From the NCBI GenBank assembly GCA_031422315.1, contig JANOQN010000074.1, positions 1 to 64,000 on the forward strand: a stretch of 64,000 nucleotides of DNA, in the 5' to 3' direction. Both the position numbers and the translations under genes were made by a program. Positions 34,801-44,431 of this stretch are shown piece after piece; position 1 is the first letter of the stretch; every line of letters begins with the position of its first letter. Source of the stretch: JANNYA01 sp031422315. GTDB lineage: Bacteria; Pseudomonadota; Gammaproteobacteria; Xanthomonadales; SZUA-5. The notes below the pieces were generated by a model. It saw nothing but the letters and a program-made list of their open reading frames with translations, had not been told where the DNA came from and did no database searches.

Positions 34801-35494
34801 GCGGCCCCACCATCAAGCCATTCAAAAGATTCTTGAGCGGCTTAACTCTGAGCTTTTGCAGAACGCTGATTGCTATTTCGGCGGAGGTACCGCAAGCGTG
34901 CTTTTGTTAGGCGAGTATCGCGAATCAGTCGATATTGACTTTCTGTGCGCATCGAAAGCGGGTTTTAGACTTATGCGCCAAAGTGTTTTACAAAATGATC
35001 TAGGCGCGCTATTAAAGTCTCCGATCAAGCATTTGCGTGCGGTGCGCTCAGACATGTACGGCATTCGCACATTCTTAGAAATGGACGGATTAGCCGTCAA
35101 AATTGAATTCATAAGTGAAGCGCGAATAACGCTGAGCGGTACGCTACATCCAAAGCTCGGCGTGCCTACGTTGTGCCAAATCGATATGGTGGTCGAAAAG
35201 CTATTGGCAAATACTGATCGCGGACTTGATGCGAGCGTGTTTAGCAGGGACATCATTGACCTCGCCATGATGATCAATGCTTGGGGCGCTGTTTCGCAAC
35301 CCGCAATCGATAAAGTCAACGTCGCCTATGGTGATGGCGCTCTACGTGCTTTCATAAACGCCTCTGCGCGTATGAGTGACGATGATTACCTCAAGCATTG
35401 TTTGAACAAAATGAAGATGGATTTAGCGCTGCTGCCCACAATACAACACGCATTGAGTCTACCGATCGGTGATGGGGTTGTTGGCAAGCTTTAG
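34793..35494 (+). CDS. AbiEii/AbiGii-type nucleotidyltransferase, possible toxin
   Basis: This is a 233-residue protein with the polymerase-beta-like nucleotidyltransferase core: GGGTASVLLLGEYRESVDID gives the GG...S...DxD pattern (around residues 31-50). The third acidic residue is probably in VKIEFI, and LVEKLLA-like helices follow (MVVEKLLANTDR). AbiEii enzymes, including MenT-type toxins, transfer nucleotides to tRNA or other targets. It starts inside the end of the small gene before it. It sits between core clpA and elaA, and its codon use looks more AT-rich than clpA. It could also be a housekeeping DUF1814 protein. Confidence 0.8.
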   Translation: MFERPHHQAIQKILERLNSELLQNADCYFGGGTASVLLLGEYRESVDIDFLCASKAGFRLMRQSVLQNDLGALLKSPIKHLRAVRSDMYGIRTFLEMDGLAVKIEFISEARITLSGTLHPKLGVPTLCQIDMVVEKLLANTDRGLDASVFSRDIIDLAMMINAWGAVSQPAIDKVNVAYGDGALRAFINASARMSDDDYLKHCLNKMKMDLALLPTIQHALSLPIGDGVVGKL

Positions 35495-35506
35495 CTAGGT
35501 TTAAGG

Positions 35507-35983
35507 CTATTTTGTGTTCTCAACTGTGCGATCCCACAGCATCTCCACATGCGCAATCCCGTCCTCATCATAAGGCTCGGAAACGGTAGTGAATCCGCAG
35601 GATTGATAGAATTTCTGAAGATGTGCTTGGGCACCGATGCGAATTCGGTGCGCACCCTGGGCTTCGCATTCGGCAATTGCCGCTTGCATCAACTGGCTAC
35701 CCAAGCCCTGCCCTCGCCCAGCTTGCGTCGTAATAACCCGGCCAATTGCGATTTCTTCATAGGCCAATCCGGGCGGCACGATCCTCGCGTAAGCGAGCAA
35801 AACGCCGCTCGCATCTCGCATCAGCAGATGCTGGCTCTGCGGATCTAGGCCGTCCAAATCTTGATACAAGCACTGCTGCTCGACAATGAATACGGCGACG
35901 CGCGCTTGCATCAGCTCATAAAGCTCAGCTGGGCTGAATTCGCTGAATTTCTTGAGCGAAAAAGTGATGTCAAGTTTGCTCAT
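35507..35983 (-). CDS. elaA: ElaA-like GNAT N-acetyltransferase
   Basis: This is a 158-residue acetyl-CoA-dependent acetyltransferase. The start region LYELMQARVAVFIVEQQC, then YQDLDGLDPQSQHLL, is characteristic of ElaA. The acetyl-CoA loop is AGRGQGLGSQLM, and HLQKFYQSCGF is the C-terminal motif. Substrate is unknown. Its ATG overlaps the stop of the Mur-ligase-like gene by 4 bp, so it is the last gene of nitrilase-like, Mur-ligase-like, elaA. Confidence 0.9.
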   Translation of the reverse strand: MSKLDITFSLKKFSEFSPAELYELMQARVAVFIVEQQCLYQDLDGLDPQSQHLLMRDASGVLLAYARIVPPGLAYEEIAIGRVITTQAGRGQGLGSQLMQAAIAECEAQGAHRIRIGAQAHLQKFYQSCGFTTVSEPYDEDGIAHVEMLWDRTVENTK

Positions 35984-37695
35984 GTTGCTTGACTCAGTTT
36001 AGCCAGCTGCGCGGTGAGCTCAATTAAATCTTCATGCAAAAACAGCACCGCCAAATCACCGGGCTTGAGCCAAGCTAAGGTTTGCGCCATGGCTTCAATA
36101 TCAGTTCGCACGTAGCTGATTTTGCTTTTCGACACGCGTGCGGCGTGCAGGGTTTTCAGCAAGATTCCGCTGAGTTCGCCCTCCACCCTTCCACGCAAAT
36201 AGCCGACCAGTTCTTTGACAATAATGCGATCTAGTTTAAGCTGGCCGAGTAGCGCGCCGACTTGCCGCGCGGCGTCGTCGGAGCGATCTCCTGCTAACCC
36301 AACTGCTACTAATCGCCGTTTGGCCGGCAGCGCCATGCTGGCTTGCAGCAGTGCGGCGATGCCTTCGGGGTTGTGGCCGTAATCAGCGATCACCTGTGCG
36401 CCGTTGATGTGAAATACATTGGCACGGCCTGGGTTGTCGGTGGCTTCACGGCCAAATTCAGCCAAAGATCGGCGAACAGCTTTAATCGGTAGATTCAAAG
36501 CGCTCGCGGTTGCCAATGCGGCCAGCGCATTCGCAGTGTTGTAGCGCGCGGCGCCGTTGAAGGTGATAGGCACATCCACCACCGCAATGACAGATTCACG
36601 TAAGCCGTTGATTTCACGAACTAAAAAGCCGTCGTCGACATAACAAACCCCGAGCCGAGCGCGCTTGCCTTTTAAAATATCCAATTGCGGGCGATCCAAG
36701 CTAAACCAAATCAGCGGATGATTTAGCCGTCTGGCGTAAGCACGGCAGTGCAAATCATCGGCATTGACCACCACCGGCGCATCGGGCGCTAAGCCGCGCA
36801 CGATGGTGAATTTCGCTTCCGCCAATTGATCAAGCGTGTGTACGCCGTTTTCGCCGAGGTGATCGTCAGCCACGTTAGTGACCAAGCCGACATCGGCATC
36901 GCTAACTTGCAAGCCGCGCCGCAGCATGCCGCCGCGCGCAACTTCCAGAATAGCCAGTTCGGTATTCGGATGGCGCAGCACGAAGCGTGCGCCGGTTGGG
37001 CCGGAATAGTCATCGCGCTGAAGTATTTCATCGCCCACTTGCACATAGTCGGTCGAGCAAAAACCCGCGCTAAAACCCGCCGTGCGCGCCATTTTTGCCA
37101 GCAGCCGCACCGTCGTCGTTTTTCCATTAGTGCCGGTAACGAGCGCAATTGGAATTCGCCGCCGCTTCGGGTGCCAAGCGATTTCATCGGGCAGCGGCAA
37201 GTCATCCAGCGGATAAATTTTGCAGTTTTCGCCTTCACCTAGGCTCAGTTCTTTTTCCAGCAGCGTGGTCACGCCGCGCCGCTTGGCAGCCAAATAAAGT
37301 GCGGCCAAACCAGGTTTAGCTTCGGTGACAATTCGGCTCAAAATATCATCACAGATTGACGCCAGCGAGATGGGCCGTTCGCCTAATTGCAGTCGAAACA
37401 GCGCCGCTTCCCAAGCCCATTCAGTGACGTACGTGGCCGGCAACAGCCCGTCAATAGGTGCTGAAACTGCGAAAATCTGGCTGCCACCTTGATCTCGCGT
37501 CACGACTTGCTCGCGTTCCCAGCCGATGCGATCCAACAGCTTGCGCGCGTAATTTCGCCACAATACGCGCAGCTTGGTTCGGTGCTGCGTGGGCGCGCAC
37601 ACTTCCAAAATGGCACCAGGTACGCCTAAAACCAGCGAAGCGCCGGTTAGTCGTCTTGAATCAGTAACAAACGGCAAAGCCATACGCGCAGACAT
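35980..37695 (-). CDS. Mur ligase family protein (cyanophycin-synthetase-like C-terminal half, no ATP-grasp)
   Basis: This is a 571-residue protein. Residues about 185-440 carry a Mur ligase central domain with P-loop VTGTNGKTTTVRLLA, then LEVARGGMLRRGL and TNVADDHLGENGV. Residues 445-565 are the Mur C-terminal domain (DNPGRANVF, VIADYGHNPEGIAALL). These motifs match the C-terminal half of cyanophycin synthetase. The ATP-grasp half is missing; residues 1-170 have another, unrecognised domain. It may ligate amino acids to a peptide or carboxylate. A later in-frame ATG at 37683 is possible. It lies 35 bp after the nitrilase-like gene and overlaps elaA. Confidence 0.82.
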   Translation of the reverse strand: MSARMALPFVTDSRRLTGASLVLGVPGAILEVCAPTQHRTKLRVLWRNYARKLLDRIGWEREQVVTRDQGGSQIFAVSAPIDGLLPATYVTEWAWEAALFRLQLGERPISLASICDDILSRIVTEAKPGLAALYLAAKRRGVTTLLEKELSLGEGENCKIYPLDDLPLPDEIAWHPKRRRIPIALVTGTNGKTTTVRLLAKMARTAGFSAGFCSTDYVQVGDEILQRDDYSGPTGARFVLRHPNTELAILEVARGGMLRRGLQVSDADVGLVTNVADDHLGENGVHTLDQLAEAKFTIVRGLAPDAPVVVNADDLHCRAYARRLNHPLIWFSLDRPQLDILKGKRARLGVCYVDDGFLVREINGLRESVIAVVDVPITFNGAARYNTANALAALATASALNLPIKAVRRSLAEFGREATDNPGRANVFHINGAQVIADYGHNPEGIAALLQASMALPAKRRLVAVGLAGDRSDDAARQVGALLGQLKLDRIIVKELVGYLRGRVEGELSGILLKTLHAARVSKSKISYVRTDIEAMAQTLAWLKPGDLAVLFLHEDLIELTAQLAKLSQAT

Positions 37696-37730
37696 CCGTT
37701 AAAGCGGTGCCTGAGTGTCAGGCTAGAACG

Positions 37731-38879
37731 CTATTTTTTAAAGGCCCAGCGCGATTTATCTTGCACGAACTTTGCCGCATCCAGCAAATCAGTCGGCTGA
37801 TAGCTGCTGTACAAATTGGGTGGGAAAGCATTTTTGTAGCGCTCGAACACCGGCTGGTAAAGCTCCCAGTGCACCATTGGCTGACGATGCCGCGCTCGGA
37901 ACTCCTGGATCGGAATGCGTGCGGTAATGCATTGCTCCAGCTTGCCATCGGCTTCCACGATGAGTTTGCCATCCGGCCCGTAAATCGCAGAGCCACCCGA
38001 ACCCGAATCCTCAAAAAACGTGGTGTTTTCAGGCGATGCGGCATTATTAACAATCGCCACATAGGCGCTGTTATAGAGCGCGGTGGCTTGAATATCGAGT
38101 GGGGTAAATCCACCGCTTGCGGTACGCAGCATAATCTCCGCACCTTTAAGCGCGAACGCGCGAAATAATTCGGGCTCACGCTGCACGGATGAAGTAATGA
38201 TATTACCATACGGCGTGCGAGTAACAGGAATTACGGCATCAATACCGTAGCGCTCGATATATTCATCTAACACGTCATAAATCGTGGTAGTGAACAGCTC
38301 AAAGCCGGTAAACACACCTTTAATATTGCGCGCTTTCCAGTGTTTGTCGACAATGTTTCCGTCCGGCCCAACAATGGTTGTAATTGACAGCACATGATTA
38401 GGCCAGGTTTTATCCTTCACATACGAGCCAAACACAATATAACAGCCGTATTCTTTAGCTTTGGCAGCAATTGCGGATACTTCAGGGCCCGGAACTTCGA
38501 TTGCAAACTCCAGTATTTCTTTGCGCGTCCATTTTTTCCAACCGGTCAACGGAAACTCATGGAAAAATAATATATCCGGCCGACCGCCGCTGGTAAAATA
38601 GAACGCGCGATCAATGCTGTCCAGCATGTGTTTTAGGTTTTCCGCTAATTCTGGTTTCCAGTTATCCGCCGCAATCGCGCGAATTTTCGACTGCACCACG
38701 CCGAGTGTGACCACCGGCTTACTCAGCGGCACGCTGGCGTAGCCGCCATCGTTTTGCATTGAAAGCGTATCGGATGCTGCGGTTTTGGGCATCGCCGCGT
38801 GCACCGATTGACCCGCACCTAGCGCCGCGATTGCACTCAAACCTGCGGCAGATCTCAAAAAGTCACGTCGTGCGCTCAT
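37731..38879 (-). CDS. Tat-exported nitrilase-superfamily protein lacking the catalytic Cys
   Basis: This is a 382-residue protein with a twin-arginine signal (SARRDFLRSAAGLSAIAALG). The carbon-nitrogen hydrolase fold is clear: Glu108 in FFHEFPLTG and Lys182 in DKHWKARN fit two of the triad. The nucleophile site, normally ICDDG before PELxR and KGAEIMLR, reads NIITSSVQREPEL, so the Cys is replaced by Thr229 (Ser230 and Ser231 follow). Aliphatic amidases are the closest branch. It may be a pseudoenzyme, or use Ser or Thr. AGGAG precedes the ATG by 7 bp. It heads the group with the Mur-ligase-like gene and elaA. Confidence 0.88.
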   Translation of the reverse strand: MSARRDFLRSAAGLSAIAALGAGQSVHAAMPKTAASDTLSMQNDGGYASVPLSKPVVTLGVVQSKIRAIAADNWKPELAENLKHMLDSIDRAFYFTSGGRPDILFFHEFPLTGWKKWTRKEILEFAIEVPGPEVSAIAAKAKEYGCYIVFGSYVKDKTWPNHVLSITTIVGPDGNIVDKHWKARNIKGVFTGFELFTTTIYDVLDEYIERYGIDAVIPVTRTPYGNIITSSVQREPELFRAFALKGAEIMLRTASGGFTPLDIQATALYNSAYVAIVNNAASPENTTFFEDSGSGGSAIYGPDGKLIVEADGKLEQCITARIPIQEFRARHRQPMVHWELYQPVFERYKNAFPPNLYSSYQPTDLLDAAKFVQDKSRWAFKK

Positions 38880-38981
38880 GTTTTGCTCCTTGGAATTGGT
38901 AAATTTTCTTTAAGCGATTCTGCGTCGCGAAGCCGGTAAAACTCAATGCCCCGCATGAAAACAAGCTCAGCAATTTGAAGT

Positions 38982-41900
38982 TTAGTAGCGACACAACTCA
39001 GACTCGGCATTTTTTCCCTGGCTTATCTGCTGCAAAAACTCTGCAACTGTCATATCCGCCTCCTCAAGCTCTTTTTTGTCAATAATAATAGTTTCTTCTT
39101 TATTACCGATTGACGCATTCGGGTTTCGAACGTCAGAGGTTTTCAGCGCAGTGATTTTATTCTGACCTTTTGGTAAATTTGCTGGCACTGCAACACCACA
39201 TTTTTCGGGCAATCTTGCATGCGCAATTTCCTGATCATAGGAATAGCGATACTCCCAACGGCCTTCGGGTAGAACTGCAATAGCAGCCAACAGAAGCTGA
39301 CTCTGTGGATCGAATTCAAGCGTTAGCTGCGCGGCCAGTAGGCTTAGTGGCTCGGCCGCCAAAGCCGTAGATTCACCTGCAACAACCCAGTCTGTGTGTG
39401 CAAATGCGAGCGTCAAGCGCTGGCAACGCACGCCTTCACAATCCGCATCGCGTAGTTTTGCGGCAAGCAGCGTTTGAGTGCTTAAGTCCAATGGCAACAA
39501 CAGCTCATCACCCACGCCGCTCGATGCGTTGCACGACCAGCCATCTTCTGCACTAGGCGTTTTGCCGGCGGTAAATCGTGCGAAATCAACGCTCGCGTTC
39601 GCCTGCGCCGGATATTTCAATGAACATAAGCGCTTATCCGTCACCAAATAAGCGCCGGTTGCGCGAATCTCTCGCAGGAAAAACGGAGCATACTGCAGCT
39701 CATCGGTGCCAAAATCACGCACGTTGGGCACAAATCCCATGCGGCGTGTGACGCGTAATCCGTGCTGAATTGCGGCGTTTGAGGCTTCAGTGATGCGCAC
39801 TAACTGGGCAAATTCAGCCGCTAACCCGGCCTGCATTTTTGCAGGTAAGGTTGATTTGATTAGGCCTTGAAGCTTTACTTTAGGTGCATCAACAAGCTTT
39901 AGTTGAATCGGTAAAAGCACTTGCTCAGCCACATCAAAAATAGGCAGCTGCTCGGCTTCGATTAAATGTCTAGCTGTGGAAATTAGCGTCGTTGCGGCAA
40001 TTTTCCAAGGCACGTTCTTGACCGATTCGGGCGGGGGCAAGCCGTCAAGACCCTTGATCGCAAAAGTAAACAGTCTATTTCCAGCCGTGCAAATGCTAGC
40101 CGCGTAGTGCAGCCACCATGGAGCATTGGGCTGCCTCATTGCCGCGAGTCGAGGCAATGCCTTGGCGGGCGAAAATATCTCGCTATTGCTACTCATGCAT
40201 CTATGCCGGGTATAGGCTAATAGAATTGCGTCACTTGGCTCTGACAATGCTTCAATCGCTTGAAGTGCGAGCAGCAGCTCGGACTGCTCGACTTGTCGAA
40301 GTCCCTTCGCAATGCGGTCCACCGCAGCCGTTGAATACTTGCCGGCCTGATCGTCTTTTATTGCCTTATCGAGCAATAATTCCGACTGTGTTGCTGTCGT
40401 TTGCGCCAGCATAGGTATAACACCATGGCAGGCATTCACTTCGCCTTTTTCACAGCGCTGGGATAGGAGCTCAAACGGGTTTTTGCTTTTGCCTGCTTCG
40501 AATTGCAAAGAGGTAATGGCGCGGGTTTTGGGATCGGTGATGCGCTCCAGAAAGTCGGAATACGCTTCGCTTATCGGCACGCCTTTTAGTGCAAGTAGGG
40601 GTAACTCGGGTGGGATTTTTTGCCCGTAGTAGACTTCGCTCATTGCGCTGTTTATTGCAGCTTGCAACTGACCCTGCTGGTAAAGAAACGAAGTCAGTGC
40701 GCGATGCGCGGCTGTTCGCACTTTCTCCCCAGCATTAAAATTTGCTGCGCTTATTTCCAAAAATCGTTGGCGCCATTCATCCGACATTACCGACGCTTCG
40801 CCATTTTCCAGGCACAAGCGAATGGGAAAAGCGAGACTGGCTTCTGTTGCTTGGCAATAGCTATCCGCAGATACTAATTTCTTACGGATAACGCCATCAG
40901 TAATCGTAGCAAACGCTGAAATTGCTGGACTTAAAATTGAATTGGATGGTCTTGCTAGCCAGCGGTCGCGAAGATTTTCAGGGGCGTCTTTTCGACTAAG
41001 TACCGAGGCCGCGAAAACTTGCGCAGCTGCATTTCCCCTAAAAGCATGGCGAAGTATGTAGTCGTAAAACTCTGGCGCTTTGGTAACTTCTGGAAGAATA
41101 AAATCGAGCGTGCTGGAGCCCAAATTGATCTCTGCGGTCTCAAGTAAAAGCATGCCTGCTTCGCGCTCAGCGTTTGAAGTCAGCCCTAACAGGCGATCAG
41201 ACGCCAGCGTTACAAGTGCAACCGGGTTTTCTTGTTCCGCCAGATTAAGAAGGGGTTCGACATCCTGTGCGCTGCATTTAAGCGTTAGATCTTCTGCACA
41301 AATTGCGAGTGCATAACGAGCTAGCATGGGCTGCTCTGCATATTTAGTTCGTACCCATGTGAGCACATCTTTGAATGCAACGCCTTGCAGTATCTTTGAG
41401 TTAAATTCTGCGTTGACAATGCTTCCATGAACTGACGAAATCGTTTCAACAATGAGTGTTGTTTTGCTGCTGGGCGCTACAAAACGATGTCGATCCAAAC
41501 GTGCACCTAAGTCTTCACCAAGCAAGTCGATATAAACCACCGTCCCGGTGACTTTTTCGGTTGGTAGGTCATCACTCGTAGGGTTTTTTCGAATGGCGCT
41601 CTTGCGCGTGAGCAAAGTTCTCACTACCAACATATCGTAGCGGCTGAGGATGATTTCTTGCATTTCCACTTCAGCACCGATCACGTCGGCAAGCGCCCAA
41701 ACTTCATACAAACTAAATGCGGGTGTGGGCTCTAACGTACTCGTTCCCCGCTGACCCTGCAGCATCCTATAAAAATTAGCCTCAATGCGCTGTTCAAACA
41801 GCTCAAACGGCTGATTCAGCGCTTCGGCGCAGCGCTTTTGCATGAGTGCAAAATGCAAGGCAAACGGGTGCGCGCGCGCCGAGGCCTCCAGCGCTTTTGC

Positions 41901-42167
41901 ATTCGCTTCGCAGCGGGTAGCGGAAGGATTTAGCGTAATTTCTTTTCGGTGCAGATCGTGCGCTTGAATAATCCATTCGCGATTTACACCCGCTAGAAAA
42001 ATCTGATAGAGCGCATCGGATAGTTGATTAGTAGGCTTTTCATAATGCTGCTGCGCTGCGGTGCTTGCTTTTTCGGTAATACGCGGCGGTGCTTGTTCGG
42101 CGGCGGCAATCGTTACGACGATCAATCCAGCCAGTAACATAAGCACCCATTTGCGAGCGGGCATCAC
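38982..42167 (-). CDS. very large exported protein of unknown function
   Basis: This is a 1061-residue protein with an N-terminal signal or anchor (residues 5-23, KWVLMLLAGLIVVTIAAA). Residues 30-850 are mostly helical with TPR/Sel1-like character (ENPVALVTLASDRLLG, AFRGNAAAQVFAASVLSRKD), and scattered Cys residues suggest disulfides. The C-terminal 200 residues are beta-rich, ending with a charged segment (EETIIIDKKELEEADM). I do not recognise a family. Its start overlaps the stop of the DUF3857/transglutaminase gene by 4 bp, so the two products probably act together in the periplasm. Confidence 0.8.
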   Translation of the reverse strand: MMPARKWVLMLLAGLIVVTIAAAEQAPPRITEKASTAAQQHYEKPTNQLSDALYQIFLAGVNREWIIQAHDLHRKEITLNPSATRCEANAKALEASARAHPFALHFALMQKRCAEALNQPFELFEQRIEANFYRMLQGQRGTSTLEPTPAFSLYEVWALADVIGAEVEMQEIILSRYDMLVVRTLLTRKSAIRKNPTSDDLPTEKVTGTVVYIDLLGEDLGARLDRHRFVAPSSKTTLIVETISSVHGSIVNAEFNSKILQGVAFKDVLTWVRTKYAEQPMLARYALAICAEDLTLKCSAQDVEPLLNLAEQENPVALVTLASDRLLGLTSNAEREAGMLLLETAEINLGSSTLDFILPEVTKAPEFYDYILRHAFRGNAAAQVFAASVLSRKDAPENLRDRWLARPSNSILSPAISAFATITDGVIRKKLVSADSYCQATEASLAFPIRLCLENGEASVMSDEWRQRFLEISAANFNAGEKVRTAAHRALTSFLYQQGQLQAAINSAMSEVYYGQKIPPELPLLALKGVPISEAYSDFLERITDPKTRAITSLQFEAGKSKNPFELLSQRCEKGEVNACHGVIPMLAQTTATQSELLLDKAIKDDQAGKYSTAAVDRIAKGLRQVEQSELLLALQAIEALSEPSDAILLAYTRHRCMSSNSEIFSPAKALPRLAAMRQPNAPWWLHYAASICTAGNRLFTFAIKGLDGLPPPESVKNVPWKIAATTLISTARHLIEAEQLPIFDVAEQVLLPIQLKLVDAPKVKLQGLIKSTLPAKMQAGLAAEFAQLVRITEASNAAIQHGLRVTRRMGFVPNVRDFGTDELQYAPFFLREIRATGAYLVTDKRLCSLKYPAQANASVDFARFTAGKTPSAEDGWSCNASSGVGDELLLPLDLSTQTLLAAKLRDADCEGVRCQRLTLAFAHTDWVVAGESTALAAEPLSLLAAQLTLEFDPQSQLLLAAIAVLPEGRWEYRYSYDQEIAHARLPEKCGVAVPANLPKGQNKITALKTSDVRNPNASIGNKEETIIIDKKELEEADMTVAEFLQQISQGKNAESELCRY

Positions 42168-44218
42168 CGATTACCGCCGCGCAGTTTTTTCAGCAGATCA
42201 CGATATCGCTGCTCGGTGCTTCGTTGATTCGCGTCCTTAGCTTCACTGTCGCCGGATTTCCAAATAATGCGAAATGAGGCTGCATCTAACGCCCGCTTGC
42301 GATTGGCAAAATGCAGTTCTAACTTCTCAACTTGCACCTCGGTTTTACGCATTTCTAAAGTGTTGCGAACTTCAAGGGTTTGGCCTTTGATTTTGAAGGA
42401 TTGACGCATTAGAAACGCCGGGTCGTCGATCACCGTTTCCTCGTTTTGCGTGAAAAACTGCCCGCTCTCTGGTAGCTCGACGATGACGATCTCTTCGGAG
42501 CTATACGGATAACGCAAAAACAGCCCTTCCTGGCGCTCAATCAAGGCAGGCATTTTGAGCGTGCTAGTGATGGATTGGGAGAAAAAATCACTGTAAAAAC
42601 TTCCGTTGCGCGGCGTCCACATGTTGGTGAATTGGTAGGACTCTTTCGAGTCAACACGATTTTTGTCGCGAAGATCGCGAAATTCCAACATGTTGGTGCC
42701 CGTTTGTTTGCCAAATAGTTGGGTGTAATAGCTGCCGTAGTTTTCCCGCATTTTTCGCTCGCCCATACCGGAAAACTGTGCGCGTATTTGTTCGGCAATC
42801 TCTCCTTGCCACTGCGTTTTGGCTTGCAAGATCGTTTGGCCCTTGCCATCAACTTGGAAGCGTTCGGTCGTCTCAAGTTGATTGATACGCGCTTTGATCG
42901 GCGTCATTTTGTGCAGGCCAAAGGCTGCGTCCGATTCACGCAAAGGCAGCGCAAAGCCGTAATCTGGAAAAGCCTGCGTGTGTAAATCGCCGCCTTGCGA
43001 GCTCATGGTTGGATCCAGCCAATAGCGCTTGCCAGCAAAACGTAGCTCAACAATCGCGTGATCAAAACTGGTTAAATCCGGCAAATCTTGTTTGATGCCA
43101 AGTTGGCGCGTTGCATTCACCAGCGCGGGCGCAGCATCAAAACCATTGGCTCGCAAAAGCGCAGTTAATAAGCTTGCTTTGTCTTTGCAATCGCCGTACG
43201 CGCGCTCAAGCACCAGCGCTGGCAGGTGCGGCTTGTGCGTGCTTTGCCCGAACAACACTGCAAAGTAGCGAATTTGATCCTGCGCCAAGCGCAGTGCGGC
43301 CACAATATAAGCCTCTTGATCCGCACCGCTTTGCTGTTTGAGCTTTGTAACTAGCGCATCAAGCTCTGGATTTTTCTGGGCAAGTGCGGGCGCGAACCAG
43401 GCTGCGGCAGTGGTTTGTACGGTTTGCCAATCTTGCGTCGGCGTAATTTGCAGCATTGGGAAAGCCGCACTGCGTGCAGGCAGTTGATCTAAGTAGCGCA
43501 GAGGCTCAAGCCGCTCCAACGCAACACTAATCTCGTTTGGCGTGATTTTTAGCGCGTTCGGCGGCAGGGTAAATTCTCGTTCGCGGCCATATATCCGGTA
43601 TCGCAGCGTCTGCGGCAGGCTATTCACGACACGAATATGCCGTTCCAATATCGGTTGCGACCACACCAAACTATGGCGCGTGCCTACGCGATCTTTGAGC
43701 AACGGGTGCGCCCCCATCAAGCTGTAGCGCACACGAATTGGTTCGCTCGGCTTGACATCTTTGAACACAATCAACGCGCTGACTTGACCATCGTAGCTTA
43801 AGCTTTCAAATCCGGTTTCGCGACGGCTCAGCGTGATGCTGTCGGCGCTAAAGCGATCTTCCCAGCGCCCAGCGCGCAAAGTGCTGAGTTCATGAATAAT
43901 CAAGCGCTGCCAGCTTGGCGCGAATGAAATGCTGAAATTTGCCGCATCTTTAAGCGCTTCGGTATTGGTGGCTTCGTAAACATAATCCGAATATTCGCCA
44001 ACGCCCAGCTGGACTTGGCTATCGTCTAACCAAATTCGATAGCTGCCTGTCTCCGCCTGAAAATCCTTCGGCCATTGCGCTTTCGGAGCATGCTTACTTA
44101 CAAATGCCGGTTCTGAACCCCGCTCAAACTGATAGCCGTCTTTTTTGATGACTTCAGCGGTACAAGCACTTGCCATTCCAAGCCCAATGAAGACTGAGGC
44201 AATTATATTTTTAGACAT
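42164..44218 (-). CDS. DUF3857 and transglutaminase-like domain protein
   Basis: This is a 684-residue exported protein from the ATG at 44218; a GTG at 44233 is the alternative. A signal peptide covers residues 1-22. The N-terminal DUF3857 beta domain extends to about residue 270. A transglutaminase-like core follows with Cys344 (YGDCKDKASLL), His387 (FDHAIVEL) and Asp402 (YWLDPT), a complete triad. The C-terminal region is beta-rich. Members of this architecture are common in bacterial envelopes and are usually uncharacterised, with protease or crosslinking roles suggested. It overlaps the 1061-residue gene. The 213 bp upstream show no clear promoter. Confidence 0.88.
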   Translation of the reverse strand: MSKNIIASVFIGLGMASACTAEVIKKDGYQFERGSEPAFVSKHAPKAQWPKDFQAETGSYRIWLDDSQVQLGVGEYSDYVYEATNTEALKDAANFSISFAPSWQRLIIHELSTLRAGRWEDRFSADSITLSRRETGFESLSYDGQVSALIVFKDVKPSEPIRVRYSLMGAHPLLKDRVGTRHSLVWSQPILERHIRVVNSLPQTLRYRIYGREREFTLPPNALKITPNEISVALERLEPLRYLDQLPARSAAFPMLQITPTQDWQTVQTTAAAWFAPALAQKNPELDALVTKLKQQSGADQEAYIVAALRLAQDQIRYFAVLFGQSTHKPHLPALVLERAYGDCKDKASLLTALLRANGFDAAPALVNATRQLGIKQDLPDLTSFDHAIVELRFAGKRYWLDPTMSSQGGDLHTQAFPDYGFALPLRESDAAFGLHKMTPIKARINQLETTERFQVDGKGQTILQAKTQWQGEIAEQIRAQFSGMGERKMRENYGSYYTQLFGKQTGTNMLEFRDLRDKNRVDSKESYQFTNMWTPRNGSFYSDFFSQSITSTLKMPALIERQEGLFLRYPYSSEEIVIVELPESGQFFTQNEETVIDDPAFLMRQSFKIKGQTLEVRNTLEMRKTEVQVEKLELHFANRKRALDAASFRIIWKSGDSEAKDANQRSTEQRYRDLLKKLRGGNR

Positions 44219-44431
44219 AAAAATTGAGGGCACTTCGAATTAGGGCGAGCCTTGGAGTGTGGCTTGAAAGCGTTTGAGATGTCCAATTGCTGTGAGGGTT
44301 TCAATAATCAACCTAACAAAAGCGCATTGAGCTTACGATTACATTACCGCTGGAATCTTCCTTTTAAGATGGCGCTGTGACAACCAAATCGGAGCCGCGC
44401 ACTAAATCGCCGTGGGCGTAAATGCTAGGGG

